This document shows, piece after piece, positions 35,701 to 44,329 of a stretch of 64,000 nt of DNA. The notes under the pieces were generated by a model. That model had not been told where the DNA came from. It worked only from the letters and a program-made list of their open reading frames with translations, and searched no databases. Source of the stretch: Blastococcus aurantiacus (lineage in GTDB: Bacteria > Actinomycetota > Actinomycetes > Mycobacteriales > Geodermatophilaceae); the NCBI RefSeq assembly GCF_900102425.1, contig NZ_FNBT01000007.1, positions 1-64,000 on the forward strand. The letters are read 5' to 3'. A program made the position numbers and the translations under genes. Positions within the stretch are counted from its first letter, which is position 1. Each line of letters begins with the position of its first letter.

Positions 35701-37357
35701 CAAGCCCGGCGAGGGCGGGCAGCTGCCCGGCGGCAAGGTCTACCCGTGGGTGGCGCGCACCCGGCACTCGACGCCGGGCGTGGGCCTGATCAGCCCGCCG
35801 CCGCACCACGACATCTACTCGATCGAGGACCTCAAGCAGCTCATCCACGACCTGAAGAACGCGAACGACCAGGCGCGGATCAACGTCAAGCTGGTCGCCG
35901 AGGTCGGCGTCGGCACCGTCGCGGCCGGGGTGAGCAAGGCCCACGCGGACCTGGTGCTGATCTCCGGTCACGACGGCGGCACGGGCGCGGCCCCGCTGAC
36001 CTCGCTCAAGCACGCCGGCTCCCCGTGGGAGCTGGGGCTGGCCGAGACGCAGCAGACCCTGCTGGCCAACGGCCTGCGCGACCGGATCACCGTCCAGGCC
36101 GACGGGCAGATGAAGACCGGCCGCGACGTCATCATCGCCGCGCTGCTGGGCGCCGAGGAGTACGGCTTCGCCACCGCTCCGCTGGTCGTCTCCGGCTGCG
36201 TGATGATGCGGGTCTGCCACCTCGACACCTGCCCGGTGGGCGTGGCCACGCAGAACCCGGAGCTGCGCAAGCGGTTCACCGGCCGCCCGGAGTTCGTCGT
36301 CACCTTCTTCGAGTTCCTGGCCGAGCAGGTGCGCGAGTACCTCGCCGAGCTCGGGTTCCGCACGCTGGACGAGGCCGTCGGCCACGCCGAGATGCTCGAC
36401 ACCCGCCAGGCGGTCGACCACTGGAAGGCCGCCGGCCTGGACCTCAGCCCCCTGCTGGTCGTCCCGGAGCTCCCCGAGGGGACGCCGCTGCGCCGGGTCC
36501 GCACGCAGGACCACGGCCTGGAGAGCGCGCTGGACCAGACGCTGATCCAGCTCTGCGAGGGTGCCCTGCTCGACGCGCGGCCGGTGACCCTCGAGCTGCC
36601 GGTGCGCAACGTCAACCGCACCGTCGGCACGATGCTGGGCTCGATGGTGACCCGCCGCTTCGGTGGCGAGGGCCTGCCCGACGGCACCATCGACCTCACC
36701 TTCGGCGGGTCGGCCGGGCAGTCCTTCGGCGCCTTCGTGCCGCGCGGCATCACCATGCGGCTGTACGGCGACGCCAACGACTACGTGGGCAAGGGCCTGT
36801 CCGGCGGGCGCATCATCGTGCGCCCCTCGCGGGAGGCCTCCTTCGCCGCCGAGGACAACGTCATCGCCGGCAACGTCATCGGCTACGGGGCGACCGGCGG
36901 CGAGATCTTCCTGCGCGGCCGGGTGGGCGAGCGCTTCTGCGTGCGCAACTCCGGCGCGCTCGCCGTCGTCGAGGGCGTGGGCGACCACGCGCTGGAGTAC
37001 ATGACCGGCGGCCGCGCGGTGATCCTGGGCGCCACCGGTCGCAACATCGCGGCCGGCATGTCCGGGGGCATCGGCTACGTGCTCGACCTCGCCCGCCACC
37101 GGGTCAACAGCGAGATGGTCGACATCGAGCCGCTGGACGGCGAGTCGGCGCAGTGGCTGCGCGACGTGCTGGTGCGCTACGCCGGGGAGACCGAATCCCC
37201 GGTGGCCACCGCGCTGCTTGCGGACTGGGGCCGCTGGTCGGCGCAGTTCAGCGTGATCATGCCTCGGGACTACAAGCGGGCGCTGGACGCCCAGCGCATG
37301 GCCGAGGCCAACGGGACCGACGTCGACCTGGCCGTTATGGAGGCAGCTCGTGGCTGA
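32702..37357 (+). CDS. gltB: Glutamate synthase large subunit GltB
   Basis: NADPH-dependent GOGAT large subunit: transfers the amide of glutamine to 2-oxoglutarate. The 1551-residue protein matches the normal 1500-1550. It begins with a 34-residue propeptide, then the N-terminal nucleophile in [12 protein letters not shown] (Cys35), which is exposed after processing. The Ntn glutaminase domain has [20 protein letters not shown] and [12 protein letters not shown]. The central and FMN-binding synthase domain has [30 protein letters not shown] and [13 protein letters not shown], and the Cys cluster CHLDTCPVG for the 3Fe-4S site. The C-terminal GXGXG domain ends with GGRIIVRP. gltD follows with an 8-bp overlap. 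Confidence 0.97.
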   Translation: MPDLTAPAARKSAVPFSAVPAASGLYDPANDKDACGVAFVADARGRRSRDIVAKGLTALHNLDHRGAAGAEPNSGDGAGILTQVPDALLRACVDFDLPPAGEYAVGIAFMPADDAERAARVEEVARLADEEGLTVLGWRDVPIDPEGADLGPTARAVMPHFAQLFVAETMGARADERAFGGNVECHGVTRLERRSFVLRKRAERAAVDAGSSLYIASLSSRTITYKGMLTTDQLPLFFPDLRDDRYESAIALVHSRFSTNTFPSWPLAHPFRFIAHNGEINTIKGNRNRMRAREAKLATEFFDGPAGPASELGLERIFPVTASDFSDSATFDEVLELLHLSGRSLPHAVLMMIPEAWENHDEMDPARRAFYRFHSSIMEPWDGPAAVCFTDGTLIGAVLDRNGLRPGRWWHTKDDLVVLASEVGVLDIPAADVVAKGRLQPGRMFLVDTASGRIVSDEEVKGALAAENPYEDWLHAGLVHLPTLPERRRSRPSHESVVRRQALFGYTEEELRILVQPMAASGAEPIGSMGTDTPIAALSDRSRLLYDYFGQLFAQVTNPPLDAIREELVTSLGRTFGPEQNLLKATPASARQVFLPFPVIDNDELAKILHIDDDGDLPGYAAVRITGHFDVNGGGPALAQAVEDLRTKVSKAIAAGARIIVLSDRDCDEKRAPIPSLLMTAAVHHHLVRQKTRMEVGLVVESGDAREVHHVALLLGYGAAAVNPYLAFESIEDLIRDGALTGVEPAQAVRNMVKALGKGVLKVMSKMGISTVGSYTMAQIFEAVGLSQDLVDEYFTGTSAPLGGVGIDVLAEEVAMRHRRAYPENPTERAHRRLEVGGEYQWRREGEIHLFNPETVFLLQHATRSRQYDVFQKYTEAVDKLSEDAGTLRGLFALKTGVRPPVPIDEVEPVSEIVKRFQTGAMSYGSISQESHETLAIAMNRLGGKSNTGEGGEDPARFTPDPNGDLRRSAIKQVASGRFGVTSEYLVNADDIQIKMAQGAKPGEGGQLPGGKVYPWVARTRHSTPGVGLISPPPHHDIYSIEDLKQLIHDLKNANDQARINVKLVAEVGVGTVAAGVSKAHADLVLISGHDGGTGAAPLTSLKHAGSPWELGLAETQQTLLANGLRDRITVQADGQMKTGRDVIIAALLGAEEYGFATAPLVVSGCVMMRVCHLDTCPVGVATQNPELRKRFTGRPEFVVTFFEFLAEQVREYLAELGFRTLDEAVGHAEMLDTRQAVDHWKAAGLDLSPLLVVPELPEGTPLRRVRTQDHGLESALDQTLIQLCEGALLDARPVTLELPVRNVNRTVGTMLGSMVTRRFGGEGLPDGTIDLTFGGSAGQSFGAFVPRGITMRLYGDANDYVGKGLSGGRIIVRPSREASFAAEDNVIAGNVIGYGATGGEIFLRGRVGERFCVRNSGALAVVEGVGDHALEYMTGGRAVILGATGRNIAAGMSGGIGYVLDLARHRVNSEMVDIEPLDGESAQWLRDVLVRYAGETESPVATALLADWGRWSAQFSVIMPRDYKRALDAQRMAEANGTDVDLAVMEAARG

Positions 37358-38840
37358 CACCACCGGATTCCTGAAGTTCGACCGCGCCATGCCGCCGCGA
37401 CGGCCCGTCGAGGTCCGCATCCGCGACTGGAAGGACGTCTACGTCGCCCGCGAGAACGGCGAGGACCCGCTGTTCCCGACGGCCGAGGTGCGCAAGCAGG
37501 CGGCGCGCTGCATGGACTGCGGCATCCCGTTCTGCCACCACGCGTGCCCGGTGGCCAACCTGATCCCCGAGTGGAACGACCTGGCCCGGCGCGACGACTG
37601 GCACGACGCGATCGAGCGGCTGCACGCGACGAACAACTTTCCGGAGTTCACCGGGAAGCTCTGCCCGGCGCCGTGCGAGGGCTCCTGCGTGCTGAACCTG
37701 CAGGAGTCGCCCGTCACGATCAAGCAGATCGAGTGGGAGATCATCGACCGGGCCTGGGACGAGGGCTGGGTCGAGCCGCAGGCACCCACCGAGCGGACCG
37801 GCAAGAAGGTCGCCGTCATCGGCTCTGGCCCCGCGGGCCTGGCCGCCGCCCAGCAGCTCACCCGGGCCGGGCACGACGTCACCGTCTACGAGCGCGCCGA
37901 CCGCGTCGGCGGGCTGCTCCGCTACGGCATCCCCGAGTTCAAGATGGAGAAGTCCGTCCTGGACCGGCGGCTGGACCAGATGCGCGCCGAGGGCACCCGC
38001 TTCGTCACCGGTGTCGAGGTCGGTGGGTCGGGCGAGGACGACCTGTCCACCGAGCAGCTGCGGTCGCAGTACGACGCCGTCGTGCTCGCCGGTGGCGCCA
38101 CGGTCGGGCGCGACCTGCCCGCTCCCGGCCGCGAGCTCGCCGGCATCCACCTGGCCATGGAGTACCTGCCCTACGGCAACCGGCAGGCGCTCGGCGAGCT
38201 GGACGACCCGCCCATCGACGCGGCCGGCAAGCACGTGGTGATCGTCGGCGGCGGCGACACCGGTGCCGACTGCCTGGGCACCGCGCACCGCCAGGGCGCG
38301 GCCTCGGTCACCCAGCTGGAGATCATGCCGGCGCCGCCGGACCGACGGGACCCCGGTGCCAACCCGTGGCCGACCTACCCGATGATCATGCGGGTCTCCA
38401 GCGCGCACGAGGAGGGCGGCGAGCGGCTCTACTCGGTGAACACCGAGCGGTTCCTCGGCGACGACTCGGGCAACGTGCGGGCGCTGCTCCTGCACGAGGT
38501 GGAGCGGGTCGAGGGCCGGTTCCAGAAGGTCGAGGGCACCGAGCGCGAGCTGCCGGCCGACCTGGTCTTCCTGGCCATGGGCTTCACCGGCGCCCAGCGC
38601 GAGGGACTGCTCGACGCCCTGGGCGTGGAGATGGACCAGCGCGACAACGTCGTCCGCGACAGCGAGTTCATGTCCACGGTCCCCGGCGTGTTCGTGGCCG
38701 GCGACATGGGGCGCGGGCAGTCGCTCATCGTGTGGGCGATCGCCGAGGGCCGGGCCGCCGCGGGTGCGGCGGACACCTGGCTCACCGGCGCCTCGATGCT
38801 GCCCCGGCCCGTCGAGCCCACCGCGGTCGCCCTGCGCTGA
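37350..38840 (+). CDS. gltD: Glutamate synthase small subunit GltD
   Basis: NADPH oxidoreductase that passes electrons to GltB. The 496-residue protein has two iron-sulfur Cys groups: [14 protein letters not shown] (Cys54, 57, 62, 66) and CPAPCEGSC. Two nucleotide folds follow: [24 protein letters not shown] for FAD and [23 protein letters not shown] for [33 protein letters not shown] closes the FAD site. It starts with GTG at 37350, inside the last codons of gltB, and ends before a strong hairpin. Confidence 0.97.
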   Translation: MADTTGFLKFDRAMPPRRPVEVRIRDWKDVYVARENGEDPLFPTAEVRKQAARCMDCGIPFCHHACPVANLIPEWNDLARRDDWHDAIERLHATNNFPEFTGKLCPAPCEGSCVLNLQESPVTIKQIEWEIIDRAWDEGWVEPQAPTERTGKKVAVIGSGPAGLAAAQQLTRAGHDVTVYERADRVGGLLRYGIPEFKMEKSVLDRRLDQMRAEGTRFVTGVEVGGSGEDDLSTEQLRSQYDAVVLAGGATVGRDLPAPGRELAGIHLAMEYLPYGNRQALGELDDPPIDAAGKHVVIVGGGDTGADCLGTAHRQGAASVTQLEIMPAPPDRRDPGANPWPTYPMIMRVSSAHEEGGERLYSVNTERFLGDDSGNVRALLLHEVERVEGRFQKVEGTERELPADLVFLAMGFTGAQREGLLDALGVEMDQRDNVVRDSEFMSTVPGVFVAGDMGRGQSLIVWAIAEGRAAAGAADTWLTGASMLPRPVEPTAVALR

Positions 38841-38842
38841 CG

Positions 38843-38880
38843 CCACCGGAGGCGCGGGATGTGACCCGCGCCTCCGGTGG
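38843..38880 (+). terminator. Strong hairpin after gltD
   Basis: A perfect 16-bp stem: CCACCGGAGGCGCGGG (38843-38858), 6-nt loop, then its complement (38865-38880), with no T tract. Two bases after the gltD stop; likely terminator, as is usual in high-GC actinobacteria. Confidence 0.8.
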
Positions 38881-38924
38881 CCGCCGCCCCTCGGGTCGGC
38901 GCTGTCGCGCAGCGGTCCGGGCAC

Positions 38925-38930
38925 TAGCGT
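38925..38930 (+). promoter_or_regulatory. Candidate leaderless -10 hexamer for pyk
   Basis: TAGCGT, 7 nt before the ATG at 38938. Confidence 0.6.
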
Positions 38931-38937
38931 TGGCGGC

Positions 38938-40353
38938 ATGTCCCGCCGCGCCAAGATCGTCTGCACCCTGGGTCCGGCCACCAGCTCCCTGGAGCAGGTG
39001 ACCGCCCTCGTCGAGTCCGGCATGGACGTCGCCCGGCTCAACTTCAGCCACGGCGCACACGCCCATCACGCCACCGCCTACGAGCGGGTGCGGGAGGCCT
39101 CCGACCGCACCGGGCACGCCGTCGCGGTCCTGGCCGACCTCCAGGGACCCAAGATCCGGCTGGGCACGTTCGCCGACGGCCCGGTCGAGTGGCCGACCGG
39201 CAGCCAGGTCGTGATCACCGTGGACGACGTCGAGGGCACTGCCGCGCGCGTCTCCACCACCTACAAGGACCTCGCGAACGACGTCCAGGTGGGCGACCGC
39301 CTGCTGGTCGACGACGGCAAGCTCGCCCTGACGGTGCTGTCGGTCAAGGGCCCCGACGTCGTCTGCCTGGTCATCGAGGGCGGGCCGGTGTCGAACAACA
39401 AGGGCCTGTCGCTGCCCGGCGTGGCCGTGAGCGTGCCCGCGCTGTCGGACAAGGACGAGCTCGACCTGCGCTTCGCGCTGCGGCTGGGCGTGGACTTCAT
39501 CGCGCTGTCCTTCGTCCGCTCGGCGGCCGACGCGGAGCTGGTCCGCGAGATCATGCGACAGGAGGACATCGAGGTCCCGATCATCGCCAAGCTGGAGAAG
39601 CCCGAGGCGGTGGAGCGGCTGGACGAGATCGTCGAGGCCTTCGACGGCATCATGGTCGCCCGCGGCGACCTCGGCGTGGAGCTGCCGCTGGAGCGGGTGC
39701 CGCTGGTGCAGAAGCGGGCGATCCAGGCGGCGCGCGAGCGCAACAAGCCGGTCATCGTCGCCACCCAGATGCTCGAGTCGATGATCGTGAACTCCCGGCC
39801 GACGCGCGCCGAGGCCTCCGACGTCGCCAACGCGGTGCTGGACGGGGCGGACGCGGTGATGCTGTCGGGGGAGACCTCGGTGGGCGCGCACCCGATCGCC
39901 GCGGTGCGCACCATGGAGCGGATCATCGACGCGGTCGAGAGCGACCACATGCCCGTCCCGGAGATCGCCCGTCGCTCCAGGTCGCGCTCGGGTGCGATCG
40001 TGCGGGCGGCCAAGGACGTCGGCGAGGCGCTCGAGGTCAAGGCGCTCGCCACCTTCACCCAGACCGGCGAGACCGCCCGGCGGCTCTCCGCGCTGCACCC
40101 CCACCAGCCGCTGCTGGCCTTCACCGTCGACGCACGGGTGCGCAGCCAGCTGGCCCTGTCCTGGGGCGTGGAGACCTTCCTGGTCCCGGAGGTCGCGCAC
40201 ACCGACGACATGGTCGCCCAGGTCGACTTCTCGCTGCTGTCCATCGGCCGGCTCAAGGTCGGCGACCGGGTCGTGGTCGTGGCGGGCAGTCCGCCGAACA
40301 CCGTGGGCTCGACGAACCTGATGCGCGTGCACGAGGTCGGGACCGACTCGTGA
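38938..40353 (+). CDS. pyk: Pyruvate kinase
   Basis: Final glycolytic step, PEP + ADP to pyruvate + ATP. The 471-residue protein has all three domains: the N-terminal ATP/PEP region AKIVCTLGPATSSLE and LNFSHGAHAHH, DLQGPKIRLG, the B domain, then IIAKLEKPEAVERLDEI, MVARGDLGVELPLERV, ATQMLESMI and ADAVMLSGETSVGAHP. The C-terminal alpha/beta domain is complete. It overlaps, through GTGA, a 26-codon ORF in a small element and then tesB. Confidence 0.96.
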   Translation: MSRRAKIVCTLGPATSSLEQVTALVESGMDVARLNFSHGAHAHHATAYERVREASDRTGHAVAVLADLQGPKIRLGTFADGPVEWPTGSQVVITVDDVEGTAARVSTTYKDLANDVQVGDRLLVDDGKLALTVLSVKGPDVVCLVIEGGPVSNNKGLSLPGVAVSVPALSDKDELDLRFALRLGVDFIALSFVRSAADAELVREIMRQEDIEVPIIAKLEKPEAVERLDEIVEAFDGIMVARGDLGVELPLERVPLVQKRAIQAARERNKPVIVATQMLESMIVNSRPTRAEASDVANAVLDGADAVMLSGETSVGAHPIAAVRTMERIIDAVESDHMPVPEIARRSRSRSGAIVRAAKDVGEALEVKALATFTQTGETARRLSALHPHQPLLAFTVDARVRSQLALSWGVETFLVPEVAHTDDMVAQVDFSLLSIGRLKVGDRVVVVAGSPPNTVGSTNLMRVHEVGTDS

Positions 40354-40433
40354 GCGAGCTTGCGAGCGAACCGATGTGCACAGCAGCCCCGCTCACGGGG
40401 ATGACGAGCGCCAGCGAGGAGGACTCGTGAGCG
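40345..40433 (+). repeat. 77-bp MIRU-like intergenic element at a stop-start overlap
   Basis: The 12-mer GACTCGTGAGCG occurs at 40345-40356 and again at 40422-40433, exactly 77 bp apart. Removing one copy and the intervening bases would leave pyk and tesB joined by a GTGA overlap. Size, placement and the bridging small ORF match the description of mycobacterial interspersed repetitive units; sequence relation to those is not claimed. Confidence 0.6.
40350..40430 (+). CDS. 26-codon ORF coupled to pyk and tesB by GTGA overlaps
   Basis: GTG at 40350 is inside the pyk stop region (GTGA, 40350-40353) and its own TGA (40428-40430) overlaps the tesB GTG (GTGA, 40427-40430). The product is VSELASEPMCTAAPLTGMTS plus ASEEDS. 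It has no recognised family. It also contains the tesB RBS gaggagga. Whether it is translated is unknown; its likely effect is to keep ribosomes coupled between pyk and tesB. Confidence 0.5.
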   Translation: MSELASEPMCTAAPLTGMTSASEEDS

Positions 40434-41299
40434 CCGAGAACACGCAGGCGGCTGCGCTGCTGTCGGTCCTGGCCCTCGAGGAGCGGGAGCCGGACCTCTT
40501 CGTCGGCAAGACGCCGGGGACGACGATGCAGCGGATCTTCGGCGGGCAGGTGGCCGGCCAGGCACTCATGGCCGCAGCCTCGACCCTCCCCGAGGGGCGC
40601 GCGGTGCACTCGCTGCACTCCTACTTCCTGCGCCCGGGTGACCCGAACGAGGAGATCCGCTACGCCGTCGAGCGCATGCGCGACGGCCGCACCTTCAGCA
40701 CCCGGCGCGTGGTGGCCTGGCAGCGCCGGGGCGAGAAGGACGTCGCGATCTTCGCGCTCACGGCCGACGCCTCGGCGGGGGAGGCCCCGTACGCCGAGCA
40801 CTCGCTCCCCATGCCGGACGTGCCGGCCCCCGAGAGCCTGCCCACGTTCCTCGAGCTGCTGGCCGCCCGCGGGGACGAGGCGCGCATGGCGATGAGCATC
40901 GGCATGGCGGTGGAGCAGCGGATGCTCGAGCACCCCTTCGACCGCCCGCCCAAGAGCTACCCGGACACGAAGTCCTGGACGTGGATGAAGGTCGCCGGGG
41001 AGCTGCCCGACGACCAGGCGGTGCACGCCGCGGCGCTGACGTTCGCCAGCGACCTGAGCCTGCTGGGCGCCGGCACGGCGCGCATGGGCGGCGGCTGGGG
41101 GAGGACCGCCGGGTCGAGCCTGGACCACGCGGTGTGGTTCCACCAGCCGGTGCGCGCCGACGAGTGGTTCCTCTACGAGACCGACAGCCCGGCGGCGTCC
41201 CACGGGCGGGCGCTGTGCTTCGGCCAGATCTGGGCCGTCGACGGCACCCACATCGCGACCGTCACGCAGCAGGGCCTCATCCGGCCGCTGGAGCGCTGA
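40427..41299 (+). CDS. tesB: Acyl-CoA thioesterase II (TesB)
   Basis: Hydrolyses acyl-CoA to free fatty acid and CoA. The 290-residue double-hotdog protein starts VSAENTQAAALLSVLALEER and has FVGKTPGTTMQRIFGGQVAGQALMAA, VHSLHSYFLRPGDP, IRYAVERMRDGRTFSTRRVVAWQ and, in the second hotdog, LTFASDLSLLG, SLDHAVWFHQPVRADEWFLYE and GLIRPLER. The conserved Asp-Thr/Ser-Gln catalytic network of TesB is in these segments. It is normally next to pyk in actinobacteria. The GTG at 40427 follows the RBS gaggagga and lies within the GTGA overlap. Confidence 0.93.
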   Translation: MSAENTQAAALLSVLALEEREPDLFVGKTPGTTMQRIFGGQVAGQALMAAASTLPEGRAVHSLHSYFLRPGDPNEEIRYAVERMRDGRTFSTRRVVAWQRRGEKDVAIFALTADASAGEAPYAEHSLPMPDVPAPESLPTFLELLAARGDEARMAMSIGMAVEQRMLEHPFDRPPKSYPDTKSWTWMKVAGELPDDQAVHAAALTFASDLSLLGAGTARMGGGWGRTAGSSLDHAVWFHQPVRADEWFLYETDSPAASHGRALCFGQIWAVDGTHIATVTQQGLIRPLER

Positions 41300-41317
41300 G
41301 CCCGCCCCGGGGCGGGC
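41300..41317. terminator. Palindrome between convergent tesB and decarboxylase genes
   Basis: GCCCGCCCCGGGGCGGGC is a perfect 18-nt palindrome one base after the tesB stop; a short GC stem, plausible as a two-way terminator. Confidence 0.5.
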
Positions 41318-41342
41318 GCGCGCCGGTACGGGGCGCCGCCGA

Positions 41343-43043
41343 TCACGCCGGGGGCAGCTGCTCCTGGGCGGCGGCCTGTGCCGCCGTCTCGTCCTGGGTG
41401 GCCGGCGCCTCGACGGGGACGCCGATCTCGGCGGACACGGTCGCGGGGGCCTCCGCCGCCGGCTCCGCGTCGCTCGCCGGCTGCTGCGCCGCGGCGGCTT
41501 CGGCCGCGGCCCGCTCGGCGGCGATCCGGGACTGCTCCTCGGCGCGCGCGGCGGCCTCGCGGGCACGCTCGGCTGCCTGCTCGGCGAAGTCGGCGGCGAG
41601 CCAGTCGTGGTTCTCGCGGAGCAGCGCCCACAGCCGTTCGACGTGCGCCCGGGTGGTGGTGGGTGCGCCGACGGCCACGCGCAGCACCACGGACCCGCGG
41701 ACGGTGCTGTGGGTCAGGAAGACCTCGCCGCCGTCGTTGAGCCGCTCGAGCAGGGTCATGGTGGCCACGTCGGCGTCCACGCCCGCCGGCCAGCGCGGTG
41801 TCAGGCACACCAGGGACAGCGGGTGCGGGGTGAGCACGTCGAACCGGTCGTCGGCCTCCGCCCAGCCGGCCAGCTCCTGGGCGAGCGCCACCGAACCGCG
41901 GATGTGGGCACGCAGGCCCTCCGCGCCGTACCAGCGCAGGACGAACCAGAGCTTGAGGGCGCGGAACCGGCGGCCCAGCGGGACCTGCCAGTCGCGGTAG
42001 TCGACGACGGCGCCGGCATCGGTGGCGGCGTTGCGCAGGTACTCGGGGAGGATCGCCAGGGCCCCGGTCAGGGCGGCGCGGTCGGCGACCCAGAACAGGG
42101 TGGCGTCGAAGCCGGTGAGCAGCCACTTGTGCGCGTCGGTGGTGTAGCTGTCGGCCCACTCCACGCCGTCCTGGAGGCCGCGCAGCTCGGGGACGACGGC
42201 GCTGACGCCGGCGTAGGCGGCGTCGACGTGCAGCCAGGCGCCGTGCTTCTGGCAGATCGGGCCGATCGCGGCCAGCGGGTCGACGGCGGTGGTCGACGTG
42301 GTGCCGACCGTGGCGCAGACCAGCACGGGTGTGTAGCCGCGGGCCACGTCGCGTTCCATGCGGGCCGCGAGCGCGCCGGGGTTCATGGCGAGGTCGCCGT
42401 CGACCTCGACGATGCGGACGGCGTCGCTGCCCAGACCCGCGATGCGCACCGCCTTCTCCATGGAGGAGTGGGTCTCCGCGGAGACGTAGACCGTGGCCCG
42501 GTCCGGCTCCACGCCGCGGCGGACCGTGCCCCCGCCGCTGCTGCGGTGCAGGGCGGCGAGCAGGGCGACGAGGTTGCCCCCGGAGCTCGAGTCCTGGACG
42601 ACGCCGCCGCCGGTGGAGGTGGAGCGGAAGGACGCGGGCAGTCCCAGCAGGTCGGCGAACCAGTCCAGGACGTGCTGCTCGAGCTCGGTGGCGGCGGGGC
42701 TGGTCACCCAGGACATGCCCTGGACGCCGAGCCCGGCGGAGACGAGGTCGCCGAGGACCGAGGGCCCGGACGTGTTGGCGGGGAAGTAGCCGAAGAAGCC
42801 GGGGTGCTGCCAGTGCGTGAGCCCGGGGACGACGACGCGGTCGAGGTCGCCGAGGACGTCGGCGAAGGGCTCGCCCTGCTCCGGGGGAGCGGTGGGCAGC
42901 GCGGCGCGCACGTCGCCCGGCGCGACGGTCGACCGCACGGGGAGGGAGCCGATCCGCGTCCAGTAGTCGGCGATCCAGTCGACGACCTCGTGGCCGTGCT
43001 GCCGGAACTGCTCGGGAGTCATGTGCGGAGCGGGCTCGGTCAC
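41343..43043 (-). CDS. PLP-dependent amino acid decarboxylase (group II, AADC-like) with Ala-rich tail
   Basis: A 566-residue member of the aromatic L-amino acid/group II decarboxylases. Segments MTPEQFRQHGHEVVDWIADYW, GLTHWQHPGFFGYFPANTS, MSWVTSPAATELEQHVLDW and STSTGGGVVQDSSSGGNL are near-identical to the AADC pattern. PLP is held by HVDAAYAG and the Schiff-base lysine in DAHKWLLTG (Lys306). FRALKLWFVLRWYG and LVCLTPRW follow. After about residue 480 an Ala/Glu/Gln-rich tail of about 85 residues, coiled-coil-like at first then disordered, has no counterpart in typical members. The substrate (Tyr, Trp, DOPA or other) cannot be read. GTG start supported by TAGGCT. Confidence 0.88.
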   Translation of the reverse strand: MTEPAPHMTPEQFRQHGHEVVDWIADYWTRIGSLPVRSTVAPGDVRAALPTAPPEQGEPFADVLGDLDRVVVPGLTHWQHPGFFGYFPANTSGPSVLGDLVSAGLGVQGMSWVTSPAATELEQHVLDWFADLLGLPASFRSTSTGGGVVQDSSSGGNLVALLAALHRSSGGGTVRRGVEPDRATVYVSAETHSSMEKAVRIAGLGSDAVRIVEVDGDLAMNPGALAARMERDVARGYTPVLVCATVGTTSTTAVDPLAAIGPICQKHGAWLHVDAAYAGVSAVVPELRGLQDGVEWADSYTTDAHKWLLTGFDATLFWVADRAALTGALAILPEYLRNAATDAGAVVDYRDWQVPLGRRFRALKLWFVLRWYGAEGLRAHIRGSVALAQELAGWAEADDRFDVLTPHPLSLVCLTPRWPAGVDADVATMTLLERLNDGGEVFLTHSTVRGSVVLRVAVGAPTTTRAHVERLWALLRENHDWLAADFAEQAAERAREAAARAEEQSRIAAERAAAEAAAAQQPASDAEPAAEAPATVSAEIGVPVEAPATQDETAAQAAAQEQLPPA

Positions 43044-43049
43044 CGCGTC

Positions 43050-43055
43050 AGCCTA
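43050..43055 (-). promoter_or_regulatory. Candidate leaderless -10 hexamer for decarboxylase
   Basis: TAGGCT on the reverse strand, 6 nt before the GTG at 43043. Confidence 0.55.
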
Positions 43056-43101
43056 TGGAGTGATCCCCCCGCACCTCCGCAGGAGGTGTCGTGCCGAGCG
43101 G

Positions 43102-43200
43102 GGGCCCGGAGGGTCTCCCGAGGCTCGACGGGACGAAAGACGAAGACGCTGGGACCTGAGCGGAGTTGGTCTGGTCGTGGCGAGTGGGGCCCGGAGGGTC
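43102..43200. repeat. 14-bp direct repeat in the 43044-43286 gap
   Basis: GGGCCCGGAGGGTC occurs at 43102-43115 and 43187-43200 with similar flanks (CGAG upstream of both), 85 bp apart. The 243-bp gap between the decarboxylase start and the tRNA otherwise shows no gene. Confidence 0.45.
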
Positions 43201-43286
43201 CCGCGCAGCCGCGACGGACACGCTCAGAGCAGCCGGGGAACGGCTCGTGGTGGCGGTGTCGTCCGGAGGACGACGATCGAGCAGAG

Positions 43287-43360
43287 TGCCCCCGGTGCGA
43301 CTCGAACGCACACTGCGCGGGTTTTGAATCCGCTCCCTCTGCCGATTGGGGTACGGGGGC
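43287..43360 (-). tRNA. tRNA-Leu(CAA), short variable loop
   Basis: Reverse strand, 74 nt. The acceptor arm GCCCCCG/CGGGGGC pairs over 7 bp, position 73 is A and no CCA is encoded. The D-arm has a 3-bp CCC/GGG stem, as in class II tRNAs. The anticodon loop TTCAAAA gives CAA (Leu, UUG codon) with an A31-C39 mismatch next to the loop. The variable region is only 5 nt, unlike the long arm of usual tRNA-Leu. The T-arm GTGCG-TTCGAGT-CGCAC is perfect. It sits just upstream and divergent from the response regulator. Confidence 0.85.
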
Positions 43361-43420
43361 GTGCCGGTCCGGCCGGCAGCCGGATCAGCCTAGCGGGGGC
43401 CCGGGGGGCGCCGACGTCGC

Positions 43421-43426
43421 TAGGCT
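43421..43426 (+). promoter_or_regulatory. Candidate leaderless -10 hexamer for response regulator
   Basis: TAGGCT, 7 nt before the GTG at 43434. Confidence 0.6.
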
Positions 43427-43433
43427 CGCACCC

Positions 43434-44033
43434 GTGAGCAGCGCGCCGGCCCGGGTCCTCATCGCCGAGGACGAAGCACTCATCCGTCTCGACCTCAAGG
43501 AGATGCTCGAGGAGGAGGGGTACGAGGTCGTCGCCGAGGTGGGGGACGGGCAGCAGGCCGTGGACCGCGCGGCGGAGCTGGCGCCGGACCTGGTGATCCT
43601 GGACATCCAGATGCCGGTGCTCGACGGGCTGTCGGCCGCCGAGCAGATCGCCTCGGCGCGCATCGCCCCGGTGATCGTGCTGACCGCGTTCAGCCAGCGG
43701 GAGCTGGTCGAGCGTGCCCGGGACGCCGGTGCCATGGCCTACCTGGTGAAGCCGTTCTCGAAGAACGACCTCGTGCCGGCCATCGAGGTGGCGCGCGGCC
43801 GGTTCGCGGAGATGGCGGCGCTGGACGGGGAGGTCCGGACGCTGCAGGAGCGGCTGGCCGCCCGGCAGGTGGTCGAGAAGGCCAAGGGGCGGCTCATGGC
43901 CGAGCGTGGCATGACCGAGCCGGACGCCTTCCGCTGGCTGCAGCGCACCGCCATGGACGAGCGGACGTCGATGAAGGCCCTCGCGGAGCGGATCCTGGCC
44001 GGCGAGACGCCTCCGGTGCCCGGACCCGCCTGA
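43434..44033 (+). CDS. pdtaR: Response regulator with ANTAR RNA-binding domain (PdtaR-like)
   Basis: A 199-residue two-domain regulator. The receiver domain has VLIAEDEALIRLDLKEML and the phosphoacceptor in LVILDIQMPVLDG (Asp57), ending with VIVLTAFSQRE and AYLVKPFSKNDL. The C-terminal ANTAR domain, RQVVEKAKGRLMAERGMTEP plus DAFRWLQRTAMDERTSMKALAERIL, binds tandem RNA stem-loops and works by antitermination. Its M. tuberculosis homologue is PdtaR, partner of PdtaS kinase; no kinase is present here. GTG start fixed by TAGGCT. Confidence 0.9.
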   Translation: MSSAPARVLIAEDEALIRLDLKEMLEEEGYEVVAEVGDGQQAVDRAAELAPDLVILDIQMPVLDGLSAAEQIASARIAPVIVLTAFSQRELVERARDAGAMAYLVKPFSKNDLVPAIEVARGRFAEMAALDGEVRTLQERLAARQVVEKAKGRLMAERGMTEPDAFRWLQRTAMDERTSMKALAERILAGETPPVPGPA

Positions 44034-44185
44034 GCACGTCGGCGACCTTCGGTAGAGCCACTCCATCCACGCCTAACCTTGCCGATCTTCGGTCTCGGAG
44101 GCGCTCTGCCTTCGAAGCTACGGTCGGGGTTCCCAGCCGTGTGACACAGGCCGGAATCGCCCGTCCACCGGCGCTCCACCGGGCG

Positions 44186-44205
44186 ATCACGAGACGGTCA
44201 CGAAA
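44186..44205 (+). promoter_or_regulatory. 11-bp-period direct repeat upstream of liv operon
   Basis: TCACGAGAC (44186-44194) and TCACGAAAC (44197-44205), one helical turn apart, in the 296-bp gap before the substrate-binding protein gene. TACTGT near 44242 could be a -10. A regulator binding site is plausible but unproven. Confidence 0.4.
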
Positions 44206-44329
44206 CCACCGACGCCGACCGAAGTGGGACCGGTCGCGCCCTACTGTTTGCCAGCCGCTCCCACCGGGACGGCACAACGACCACCGACGAGGCCGAATCC
44301 CGGCCCGTCGATCTGGCTCTGGAGGACAT

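Noticed and set aside
43021..43437. 138-residue forward ORF across the tRNA gene
   Set aside because: It contains the typical translation of a reverse tRNA (ATRTHTAR-like) and covers the divergent promoters; not a gene.
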